From CAYSPT01 sp964432985 (GTDB lineage Bacteria > Muiribacteriota > CAYSPT01): a DNA stretch of 64,000 nt. This document shows positions 43,159 to 51,564 of the stretch, piece by piece. Under the pieces are notes generated by a model that made no database searches, was not told the DNA's origin, and was given only the letters and a program-made list of their open reading frames with translations. The translations under genes were made by a program, and so were the position numbers. The first letter of the stretch is position 1, and every line of letters starts with the position of its first letter. The stretch is from NCBI GenBank assembly GCA_964432985.1, contig CAYSPT010000017.1, positions 20,176-84,175 on the forward strand. The letters run 5' to 3'.

Positions 43159-46100
43159 ATGGTTACGGAGCAGTTATTCGTGCAAACCCTGGATTCGATT
43201 GAAAGTGGCTTACAGGAACTTAATTCCCACCTTTCCGCTACCCGGTTGATCAGCAATGTGATCACCACTCTAGAATCGGGTATGATTCAAGAATCGGGTA
43301 TGATTCAAGAATCGGGTACGCTTTTAGGCTCGGGTGTACACAGATATCTTCATGTCAAAGGTCTTACAGAACCGGCCGAGGTTGCTCTCATTGCTTCCCT
43401 GATTCAGTATGGGTTCCGCCGCTTACTGGTAATAGCACCCGATGACCCGAGTGCCGAAAGAATCTGCCGGGGAGTGACCTCTCTGACTCCCCCGGACAGT
43501 GACGGTCGCTGCCCGGTGGAGATGTTTCCGGACTGGGAGTTGTTACCCTACGAAGAGATTTCTCCTTCCCGGGATATCATTGCCCGGAGAATTGATATCC
43601 TTAGTCGGGCGGCGCAGGATCCGATTACTGTCATTGCTCCCGTTCAATCCCTGATGCGTAAAACAATACCCTCTCCCCGCCTGAAAGAAGCACGTCTCAC
43701 GTTGACTCCCGGAGACATAGTATCCCGCAAGTCCCTTATCGAGCGTCTGACCTTTCTCGGGTACCAACGGTGCATCATGGTCGAATCCCGGGGGCATTTC
43801 AGTGTCAGGGGCTCGATAGTCGATGCCTACATCCCGCTTTACGAGCACCCCGTGCGAATAGAATTGTTCGGAGACGTGGTCGAATCCATCAGATCTTTCG
43901 ATATCGACACGCAACGTTCCGTGGAGCACTGCGAAAGAACAGATATCGTCCCGTGTGCCGAGATGCTCATTGATCCGGTGCGGCGCCTGGACGGGCTGAA
44001 GAAGCTGCGATCACTGAAAAAGCAGATAACCCGAAGCAAAGTACGGGAAGAATTAACAAGAAGGATACAGGATTTCGAGGACGGGTTGACATTTCCCGGG
44101 ATGGAAAACTGGACACCTTACTTTCATGATGCGCTGATTTCTCCACTGGACCATTTCCCTGATGATATGGATGTACTCGTTATCGAACCTGCACTTGTCA
44201 GGCAAAACGCCGAAGATTTCGAAAACAGGTGCCGTGAATCATACGAGGAGCTAAAGACTACGACGCTCCTCCCTGCTCCTGAGAACTACTTCAACAGCTC
44301 TGAAGAGGTTTGCTCCACAGTTAAAACGAGAGCCCGTGTTCTCTTAACAGCACTCGATTTTCAGGCTGGTCCCGGCTATACCCGGATGGAAACGACCGTA
44401 TCGGGAATTCCGGCCTTCAACCGGAAATTCGATTACATGACACAGGTACTCAAGGAATACCTCGAAGGCGGATTTACAGTCTTCCTGTGTGTGGCCGACT
44501 CCGGAAGAGGCCGGCGAATGGGCGAAGTCCTGACCGAATACGGAGTGTCCTACACACGGGGACCAATCGGGGATGAACCGGTGGTGAGAATCGTGGTTGC
44601 TCCGATAGATTCGGGCTTTGTCCTCACCGATGAACGCCTGGTCGTTATCTCTGAGCGGGACATCACCGGCAGCCATTTTGTCCGGCGGGAAGCCACCATG
44701 GGTCGGTCTATCTCAAAAGGTTATTTTCCTTTTACGGAGATAAGGAAAAATGATCTTATCGTTCATATAAATCACGGGGTGGCCAGGTATGAAGGGGAAG
44801 TGGTATTGACCGTCGAGGGCTACCAAAGAGAATTTCTTTCCCTTCAATTTGCCCGTGGAGACCGGCTCTACGTTCCCACTGATCAAGCCCACATGGTGCA
44901 GCGATATATCGGTGGGGAAGGGCACCGGCCGAAACTCAGCCGGCTCGGAAGCGGTCAGTGGGAAAAAACCAAGCGAAAAGTCAAAAAATCAGTCATGGCC
45001 CTGGCTAAAGACCTTTTGCACCTTCATTCCATTCGCGCCACCCAGGAAGGGTTTACCTTCTCTCCTGATACCCCGTGGCAGATGGAGCTCGAAGAGGCCT
45101 TCGAATTCGAGGAAACGGCCGATCAAACCCGAGCAATAGACGAAGTCAAGACCGATATGGAGAACCTGAAGCCCATGAACCGGCTTATCTGCGGCGATGT
45201 GGGATATGGAAAGACCGAGATAGCTGTGAGAGCGGCTTTTAAAGCGATAATGGACGGTAAGCAAGTCGCCATGCTCGTTCCTACCACTCTATTGGCGGAG
45301 CAGCATCTGCAGGTGTTCAGGGAGCGATTCGGCATGTTCCCAGTGGCGGTGGAGTCCCTCAGCCGGTTTAAAAGCGGGCGTGAGCAGCGCGTAATCCTCC
45401 AACGTTTGAAGAAAGGTAACCTGGAGATGGTCATCGGTACCCACCGGCTTCTCCAGAAGGACATCCAGTTTAAAGACCTGGGATTGCTTATGGTGGACGA
45501 GGAGCAACGATTCGGGGTACAGCACAAAACAATTATCCAGAAGTTCTGCCAGACGGTCGACGTTCTGACCATGACCGCTACTCCTATTCCCCGGACGCTG
45601 CACATGTCGCTCACCGGCATCAAAGATATGAGCCTGGTTGATACTCCTCCCGAACACCGGTTGTCTATAAAAACCTACGTTACCGAGTTCAATGAAAATA
45701 CTATCAAGCATGCGGTTCAGCGGGAACTGGCCAGGGGCGGGCAGATCTATTTTGTTCACAACCGCGTCCAAACAATCGACGCGGTGGGATCCTACCTGCG
45801 TCTGCTTCTTCCCGGAGTCCGTATCTGCATCGGGCATGGACAGATGCCAAAGCGCCAGCTCGAAAAAATTATGATGGCCTTCCTTAACCACGAATACGAC
45901 CTTCTTCTCTGTACCACTATTATCGAATCAGGTTTGGACATACCGAGTGTAAACACGATTTTCGTACACCGTTCGCACCGTTTCGGCCTGGCTGATCTTT
46001 ACCAGCTCCGGGGACGGGTCGGCCGTGCCCGGCACCAGGCCTACGGTTACTTTTTCTATCCAAAGGGGGGGCTTATTTCTGAGACGGCCAGACGTCGTCT

Positions 46101-46782
46101 CATGGCCCTGCAGGAATTCACTGAATTGGGAAGCGGTTTCAAGATCGCCATGCGTGACCTTGAAATACGAGGGGCGGGGAACATTCTGGGGCCCCAGCAG
46201 CATGGTTTCATTCAGGCAGTGGGATTCGAGCTGTACTGTCAGTTGCTCAAGGAGAGTGTCGACTATTTGAAGCAGGGCAGGGAGGACGGTCTTTTCAAGC
46301 GTACAGTTGACTCCAGTCCGGAAATTTCCATAGGGATCAGCGCCTATATCCCCTCGGGATACGTCCCTGATTCGAGACAGAAAATCGAGTTTTACAAGCG
46401 GCTGGCCCAGGCACGCAGCGGTGATGAAGTTACACGGGTAGCGGATGATTTACTGGATAGGTTCGGCTCACTTCCTGCAGAGGTTGAACATCTGGTAGCA
46501 TTTGTGCAGCTTAAGATTCTTTGTCGGAAAACAGGTGTGAGCAAGATAACCCGCTGGCGGGACACCCTGAAAATGGAATTCTCCCGGACAGCGGATTTCA
46601 AAGCGATAGCTGATCTGCCGGCGATGCGTAAGAGCCGGACAGGTTTTTTCCTGGTTCATAAAGGGGCCGAGAACACATTTCTTTTGACAGCCAGGAACCG
46701 ATATCAGCTGCCGGACGGGTATCAACTTATTTTAGAGATGGAAAAGCTTTTGAGTTCTCTCATGTCTGGTGGTATAATGTGA
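43159..46782 (+). CDS. mfd: Transcription-repair coupling factor Mfd
   Basis: Frees RNA polymerase stalled at DNA damage and recruits UvrA. Domains in order: UvrB-like module (about 60-330, VEMFPDWELLPYEEISPSRDIIARRIDIL), RNA polymerase interaction domain (about 520-590, LIVHINHGVARYEG), SF2 translocase with Walker A CGDVGYGKTE (about 680-688) and motif II DEEQRFGV, RecG-like motifs (TATPIPRTLHMSL, GRVGRARHQAYGYF) and the TRCF C-terminal domain. 1207 residues is slightly longer than usual; an 18-bp tandem repeat near codon 39 inserts ESGMIQ copies. All helicase motifs are intact. The last codons contain the promoter of the next gene. Confidence 0.97.
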   Translation: MVTEQLFVQTLDSIESGLQELNSHLSATRLISNVITTLESGMIQESGMIQESGTLLGSGVHRYLHVKGLTEPAEVALIASLIQYGFRRLLVIAPDDPSAERICRGVTSLTPPDSDGRCPVEMFPDWELLPYEEISPSRDIIARRIDILSRAAQDPITVIAPVQSLMRKTIPSPRLKEARLTLTPGDIVSRKSLIERLTFLGYQRCIMVESRGHFSVRGSIVDAYIPLYEHPVRIELFGDVVESIRSFDIDTQRSVEHCERTDIVPCAEMLIDPVRRLDGLKKLRSLKKQITRSKVREELTRRIQDFEDGLTFPGMENWTPYFHDALISPLDHFPDDMDVLVIEPALVRQNAEDFENRCRESYEELKTTTLLPAPENYFNSSEEVCSTVKTRARVLLTALDFQAGPGYTRMETTVSGIPAFNRKFDYMTQVLKEYLEGGFTVFLCVADSGRGRRMGEVLTEYGVSYTRGPIGDEPVVRIVVAPIDSGFVLTDERLVVISERDITGSHFVRREATMGRSISKGYFPFTEIRKNDLIVHINHGVARYEGEVVLTVEGYQREFLSLQFARGDRLYVPTDQAHMVQRYIGGEGHRPKLSRLGSGQWEKTKRKVKKSVMALAKDLLHLHSIRATQEGFTFSPDTPWQMELEEAFEFEETADQTRAIDEVKTDMENLKPMNRLICGDVGYGKTEIAVRAAFKAIMDGKQVAMLVPTTLLAEQHLQVFRERFGMFPVAVESLSRFKSGREQRVILQRLKKGNLEMVIGTHRLLQKDIQFKDLGLLMVDEEQRFGVQHKTIIQKFCQTVDVLTMTATPIPRTLHMSLTGIKDMSLVDTPPEHRLSIKTYVTEFNENTIKHAVQRELARGGQIYFVHNRVQTIDAVGSYLRLLLPGVRICIGHGQMPKRQLEKIMMAFLNHEYDLLLCTTIIESGLDIPSVNTIFVHRSHRFGLADLYQLRGRVGRARHQAYGYFFYPKGGLISETARRRLMALQEFTELGSGFKIAMRDLEIRGAGNILGPQQHGFIQAVGFELYCQLLKESVDYLKQGREDGLFKRTVDSSPEISIGISAYIPSGYVPDSRQKIEFYKRLAQARSGDEVTRVADDLLDRFGSLPAEVEHLVAFVQLKILCRKTGVSKITRWRDTLKMEFSRTADFKAIADLPAMRKSRTGFFLVHKGAENTFLLTARNRYQLPDGYQLILEMEKLLSSLMSGGIM
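43273..43318 (+). repeat. 18-bp in-frame tandem repeat in mfd
   Basis: GAATCGGGTATGATTCAA at 43273 and 43291 and a partial third copy. Adds ESGMIQ residues to an N-terminal region outside conserved Mfd motifs. Confidence 0.95.
46750..46778 (+). promoter_or_regulatory. Promoter of the foldase operon inside the 3' end of mfd
   Basis: TTGAGT (46750-46755), 17-base spacer, perfect TATAAT (46773-46778). It lies in the last ten codons of mfd and 28 bases before the next ATG. Confidence 0.65.
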
Positions 46783-46806
46783 CAATTTCCAAGAGGAGGC
46801 TTTGTA

Positions 46807-49452
46807 ATGATCATATTGAGACGTAAAAAAGTTGTTAAGGTAACCATATGGGCGGTGGCAATCGCGTTTATGCTGTCCATTTTTCTGTACGCGGGTATGT
46901 TTTTTCTGGACAGGCAAACAGCCAAAAAGCGCGCGGATGAACTGGCGAAATTGGATGAACAGACCGAAGACAGCGGGGAAGTGACCGACAGCACCGTGGA
47001 TGGCGAGCCACAGGATGATCCCCGATTTAAGGTAGTAGCTACCTACCTGGGTGGGGAAGTTCTGGCCGGAGACATCATCAACCTTTACAATAACCAGCTC
47101 GATCCCGAACTCAAACGGTACTTCAGAGGAGCGGAAGGGCAGAAAAGGTTGGTAGAACAATACGCGCTGGAAAAGGTCCAGCTGAGGATGTCGGAAAAAT
47201 TCTGTCCTGAACTCAACCAGGAAGTTGAGGACATGGTTGTATCAATGGCCAAATCACACGAGCAGGCCGGCGGATTGGACGCGTTTCTACTCCGTGAAAA
47301 TCTCACTATGGACAAGCTCAAGAGTATGCTCAAAGACCAGATTCTGGTCTCCAAACGGGCAGAGCTTATCACGGGAGGGAAAACAGCAGCAACGGAAGAG
47401 ATTACCGAATACTATGAACAGCACCGCGAAGAGCATTACAAGGACCAGGAGTTTGAGGATGTACGAAACGATATCAAGCTGATTCTGGAAACCACGGTGA
47501 CTGACCAGGAGATTGAGATTTTTTACCAGGCTCATCTGGACCGCTTCAGGGAGCCTGATGAGGTGCTGCTGCATCACATTTTATTGAAACCCGAATCCGA
47601 TCAGTGGCGCGAAGCGGCTGAAGCGGACATAACCCAGGCTAAAATTGCATCGCACTACGCGAGTCTGTGCACTACCACAGATGATTTCAGGATAAAAGGG
47701 CTGGCTACGGTCCGCCACATTTTTGTCGATCCCCGGTTGGGGACCAGGATGGTCCGGGTTGTCATTGCGGAAGAAAGGTGCAGAACGTACTATAGCGACC
47801 ACAAGCAGGAATTCAACACCAGGGAAAAACGAAAAGTCAGACATCTGTTCCTGGACCCGCGCACCGACAAACGGCTGAACGGAATAACAGTCGAGGAACA
47901 AGACATAAAGGAATACTACGAATCCAACCTGGAACAGTTCACCTCCACGGCTGATGGTGAAAAAACCGTACAACTCCTGCAGGACGTACGAGAGACCATT
48001 ATCAGCGACCTGAGGTTGGATGCCGCTGAAAAAGCAGCAGCTGAATTGGCCAACACCATCAAAAAACAGCTTGCAGATGAAGAAATCACCTTTGAAGAGG
48101 CGGTAACACAGCATTCCGACGGTACCAGTTCCTCAAATGGTGGTGACATCGGCTATCTAAACACCGGTCCCCAGAGAAGCCCCGCTGTTTTGAAGTACCG
48201 GGATGAATTGTTTGCCGAGGAAGAGAACATCCTTCCACCACCGGTAGAACAGGCAGTGTTTGGCCTTGAGCAGGATGGGGGCGTAAGCTCCGTTGTCGAT
48301 TCGGCTCTCGGATATCACCTGTTCAAGCTGGAAGAAATCGTTCCGAGCCGGCCCCAGACCTTCGAAGAAGCCAGAAACGACGTGGAAGAGAAACTCCGCC
48401 CCTCCATAGCCTGGGAAGACGCTTTTAAGCATATTTCCCAGGCGTACAACGAACTCAGGGAAGGTGCCGGGTTTTCCGATATGGCGGTTAAGTACTCCGA
48501 AGCAGCCAGTGTGTCCAATGGTGGATTGCTGGATGCTTTCTACCTGGGAAAGCTGCCTCCCGACCTGGATGAAACCGTCCGCTCCCGCCTGATCGACGAG
48601 GTGGCTTCAACCTCCCAGATATATCCCGAAGTGGTTGAAGCCGTTTTGGCCCTTAAACCCGGTAAGTTCAGTGATATCATCAAAACGGACAAGGGCTATC
48701 ACCTGATCGAACTGTCGTCTATCGAGCTCAAACCGTTCCTGCCGCTGAAGCTGGTAACATCGGAGGTAAAGACCAGCCTGGCCGAGACCATGGCCAAGGA
48801 AAAAGCACGCGAGAAGCTGGAGAGCATCAGGGAACGTACCCTCGCCGAAGAGCTCACTTTTGAAGAGGCAGCCAAACAGTTTTCCGAAGGTAGGACCGCT
48901 GCTGAAGGTGGCAAACTGGGCTACGTGAAGAAGGATGAAAACCTCTCCGAGGACCCCGAGAAACTTGCTATCTTCCGCGACGAAATCGCCAGTTTCACCT
49001 TCAGAATGTCCCAGGGACGCTACACACCGGCTACGTCGTTGGAGTCAATAATCGCCGAACGGGTATTTCAGATGTCCGAAGGTGAAATTACTCCCGTGCT
49101 TGAAACCAGGTATGGACTGCATGTCGTCAAGGTAAAGGATATCAAGCAGGGACCTCCACGTGCACTTGATGATGCGGTAAAGGGAGAAATAAAAGACAGC
49201 CTGGTAAAGGTTATCCCTGAAGAGCGGCTCAAAGAAGAATTCGAAACGAAAAAGGAATCATATCGCAAGCCTGAAGGAGACGGCTCCGAGGGAGATAGCT
49301 ACTTCACTTTCGAACAAAAACGGGACGAGATTAAGAAATCGCTCGAGGATGCCCGCAACGAGCGCCTCTTCCAATCCTGGCAGGAAGAAGCTCGCCGGAG
49401 TGGTAATATCAAGATCATTCACGAACACCTCAAGTACCTGGAGGAACTGTGA
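46807..49452 (+). CDS. PpiD/SurA-like foldase with three parvulin-type units
   Basis: A peptidyl-prolyl isomerase and chaperone of the envelope. N-terminal anchor (VTIWAVAIAFMLSIFLYAGMFFL, residues 12-34), then a SurA_N-type chaperone region (about 75-230). Three parvulin-type segments follow, seen from repeats of FEEA-x-QxSDG/SEG...GGxLGY and GYHxxxLxxI: about 415-520, 545-645 and 675-780. The third has extra residues between strands. One earlier copy (DEVLLHHILLKPE) looks broken. Most PpiD proteins have one parvulin domain and SurA two. AGAGGAGG is seven bases upstream of the ATG. UbiA-family and DUF362 genes follow directly. Confidence 0.88.
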   Translation: MIILRRKKVVKVTIWAVAIAFMLSIFLYAGMFFLDRQTAKKRADELAKLDEQTEDSGEVTDSTVDGEPQDDPRFKVVATYLGGEVLAGDIINLYNNQLDPELKRYFRGAEGQKRLVEQYALEKVQLRMSEKFCPELNQEVEDMVVSMAKSHEQAGGLDAFLLRENLTMDKLKSMLKDQILVSKRAELITGGKTAATEEITEYYEQHREEHYKDQEFEDVRNDIKLILETTVTDQEIEIFYQAHLDRFREPDEVLLHHILLKPESDQWREAAEADITQAKIASHYASLCTTTDDFRIKGLATVRHIFVDPRLGTRMVRVVIAEERCRTYYSDHKQEFNTREKRKVRHLFLDPRTDKRLNGITVEEQDIKEYYESNLEQFTSTADGEKTVQLLQDVRETIISDLRLDAAEKAAAELANTIKKQLADEEITFEEAVTQHSDGTSSSNGGDIGYLNTGPQRSPAVLKYRDELFAEEENILPPPVEQAVFGLEQDGGVSSVVDSALGYHLFKLEEIVPSRPQTFEEARNDVEEKLRPSIAWEDAFKHISQAYNELREGAGFSDMAVKYSEAASVSNGGLLDAFYLGKLPPDLDETVRSRLIDEVASTSQIYPEVVEAVLALKPGKFSDIIKTDKGYHLIELSSIELKPFLPLKLVTSEVKTSLAETMAKEKAREKLESIRERTLAEELTFEEAAKQFSEGRTAAEGGKLGYVKKDENLSEDPEKLAIFRDEIASFTFRMSQGRYTPATSLESIIAERVFQMSEGEITPVLETRYGLHVVKVKDIKQGPPRALDDAVKGEIKDSLVKVIPEERLKEEFETKKESYRKPEGDGSEGDSYFTFEQKRDEIKKSLEDARNERLFQSWQEEARRSGNIKIIHEHLKYLEEL

Positions 49453-50327
49453 GAGCCTGGATACAATTACTGAGGCCGCTTCAGTGGCTGAAGAATCTGG
49501 TTGTACTGGCAGGTTTGCTTTTTGCCCAGCGGTTGACAGACACCGGGGCCGTCATACAAAGTCTGGGAGCTTTTGGGGCCTTCTGCCTGGGTTCCAGTTC
49601 CATGTACGTTTTAAATGACCTGCTCGACCGGGAACGGGACAAACTGCATCCAACAAAGAAAGATCGTCCTCTGGCAGCCGGTCTGATTTCTCCGTTTTCG
49701 GCCAGCATCTGTTTCATTGTCCTGGCCGGGGCTTCACTTGCCCTCGCCTTTTCGATCAGAGAAGCTTTTTTCTCCGTCCTGCTTGCCTACCTGCTTTTGA
49801 CTGCGGCCTATTCGTTTTTGCTGAAAAAAGTAGTAATTCTGGATGTAATCATCATTGCCACGGGATTTGTTTTACGTGCCGTGGGAGGAACGGTAGCGAT
49901 CCAGGTTCCGATCTCACCCTGGCTTCTGCTGTGCGCCTTCTTGCTTTCACTGTTCCTGGCCCTGGGAAAACGGCGGCACGAGCTGGTTCTCCTGGGAGAG
50001 AAGAGTTCGGACCACCGGGTGATACTTGATGATTACACACCGGCTTTGCTCGACCAGATGATTGCAGTGGTCACATCATCAACCCTGGTTTGCTATGCCC
50101 TGTACACCATTTCCGACCGAACCAGGCACGCGCTGGGTTCAACCGACCTGATGTACAGCATTCCCCTGGTACTCTTCGGAATTCTAAGATATCTGTATCT
50201 CATTTACGGCAAAGCAAAAGGGGGCAGTCCTGAATCACTGATGATCAAAGACATTCCCCTTCTGCTGGACATCATGCTGTGGCTGGCCACTGTCATGATT
50301 ATTTTCTACATCGGTTCCGGAAAATAA
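49449..50327 (+). CDS. UbiA-family polyprenyl-phosphate phosphoribosyltransferase-like
   Basis: Membrane prenyltransferase with about nine helices. The diagnostic VLNDLLDRERDKLHPTKKDRPLAAG (about 54-78) joins the Mg-binding NDxxD and the HPxKxxRP motif of decaprenyl-phosphate phosphoribosyltransferases (UbiA-like DPPR synthases). The second motif is LGKRRHELVLLGEKSSDHRVILDDYTPALLDQM. These enzymes put ribose-5-phosphate on a lipid carrier; in mycobacteria it feeds arabinan synthesis, elsewhere the product is less clear. The lipid substrate here is not known. The GTG overlaps the foldase stop with GGAGG upstream, so the two genes are coupled. Confidence 0.88.
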   Translation: MRAWIQLLRPLQWLKNLVVLAGLLFAQRLTDTGAVIQSLGAFGAFCLGSSSMYVLNDLLDRERDKLHPTKKDRPLAAGLISPFSASICFIVLAGASLALAFSIREAFFSVLLAYLLLTAAYSFLLKKVVILDVIIIATGFVLRAVGGTVAIQVPISPWLLLCAFLLSLFLALGKRRHELVLLGEKSSDHRVILDDYTPALLDQMIAVVTSSTLVCYALYTISDRTRHALGSTDLMYSIPLVLFGILRYLYLIYGKAKGGSPESLMIKDIPLLLDIMLWLATVMIIFYIGSGK

Positions 50328-50351
50328 AGGACGCATTTCAGGAGGGTTGCC

Positions 50352-51428
50352 ATGATCCGGTCCAAAGTGGCTGTTCTTAAAACTGATCCCGTCAATGTGT
50401 TCCAGGATTACCGGCGCCTCATGCACCTGGCCGGGTACCGGGACACTATATCGACGGACCGTGAAACTCTCATCAAGCTGAACCTGTCCTGGTCACTTTT
50501 CTATCCCGCCTGCTCCACACCACCCTGGCATCTGGATGCGGTGCTGGGATGTCTGCTTTCAGATGGGTTTTCTCCCGACAGGTTGTATCCGGTTGAAAAT
50601 AAAACAGTGGTCACCAACACCCAGATCGGAGCAGAAAAAAACCGCTGGAATACTGTTTTTACCAGGTACGGACTGCCATTTACAGCTTTGCAGGATGTCA
50701 AGTGGACCGTATTCAAACCCAAACGTAAGTTACTCATACTCCATCGACTCTATCCCGATGGCATTGAAATTCCGCAGATGTTCATCGGCAAGGACGTAAT
50801 CCACCTTCCAACGATGAAAACCCACGGTCACTCGGAGATGACCGGAGCTGTAAAAAACTCCTTCGGCGGGCTGTTGAAAACAGTTCGTCACTACTGCCAC
50901 AAGTATATTCATAAGGCCCTGGTAGACCTCCTAATCATACAAAGAGAGATCCATCCGGGCGTCTTTGCGGTAATGGATGGTACCGTTTGCGGTGACGGAG
51001 CCGGTCCGCGCTGCCTGATTCCCAGGATCAAGAACTACATCCTGGCAAGTCGGGATTCCGTAGCCCTCGATGCCGTGGCGGCAAAAATGATGGGATTCGA
51101 TCCACTTAAAATACCGTTTATCAACCTGGCAAACGGTATTGGCCTCGGAATCGGGGACCCCTCCAGAATCGAAATCGTCGGGGACTCCATTGAGGGTGTC
51201 AATTTCACATTCAAGACCCGGAAGAGTTTTGTAATCTGGGGCGATCAATGTATCCGTAAGGGACCTCTGCGCCTGTTCGAAAAAATGCTCCTGCATTCGC
51301 CTGCTTCAATCTGGGCCAGCCTTGCTTCTACAATATATCATGATTACCTGTGGTACCCGCTCATCGGTCGGAAATACCTGCGCGAATTTCTGAAAAGCGA
51401 GTGGGGCAGGCTCTTCCAGGAGTATTAG
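50352..51428 (+). CDS. DUF362 domain protein
   Basis: Matches DUF362 (PF04015): VIHLPTMKTHGHSEMTGAVKNSFGGLLKTVRHYCHKYIHKALVDLL is the core motif (around residues 150-200), then FAVMDGTVCGDGAGPRCL and SRDSVALDAVAAKMMGFDP. Many relatives carry a ferredoxin domain, which is missing here. The function is unproven; some are suggested to bind metals or act in redox modification. AGGAGGG is in place nine bases before the ATG. It is co-directional with and 24 bases after the UbiA-type gene, and the two often occur with lipid or cofactor genes. Confidence 0.85.
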   Translation: MIRSKVAVLKTDPVNVFQDYRRLMHLAGYRDTISTDRETLIKLNLSWSLFYPACSTPPWHLDAVLGCLLSDGFSPDRLYPVENKTVVTNTQIGAEKNRWNTVFTRYGLPFTALQDVKWTVFKPKRKLLILHRLYPDGIEIPQMFIGKDVIHLPTMKTHGHSEMTGAVKNSFGGLLKTVRHYCHKYIHKALVDLLIIQREIHPGVFAVMDGTVCGDGAGPRCLIPRIKNYILASRDSVALDAVAAKMMGFDPLKIPFINLANGIGLGIGDPSRIEIVGDSIEGVNFTFKTRKSFVIWGDQCIRKGPLRLFEKMLLHSPASIWASLASTIYHDYLWYPLIGRKYLREFLKSEWGRLFQEY

Positions 51429-51479
51429 CTCCGCTCTCTTCATCCAGACAATGACATGCTCAACATCCTCTCCAATAGT

Positions 51480-51508
51480 TTGACAAGCTTTTGACGCGAT
51501 GCTAGAAT
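51480..51508 (+). promoter_or_regulatory. Strong promoter of the secretion ATPase operon
   Basis: Perfect TTGACA (51480-51485), 17-base spacer, TAGAAT (51503-51508). It is about 57 bases before the ATG at 51565 and may drive the genes as far as 58376. Confidence 0.75.
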
Positions 51509-51564
51509 GTGATCACCTGGATTAAGAAAAGCAAATTGCAGGTAATAAGGCGGTTGATTATTAT

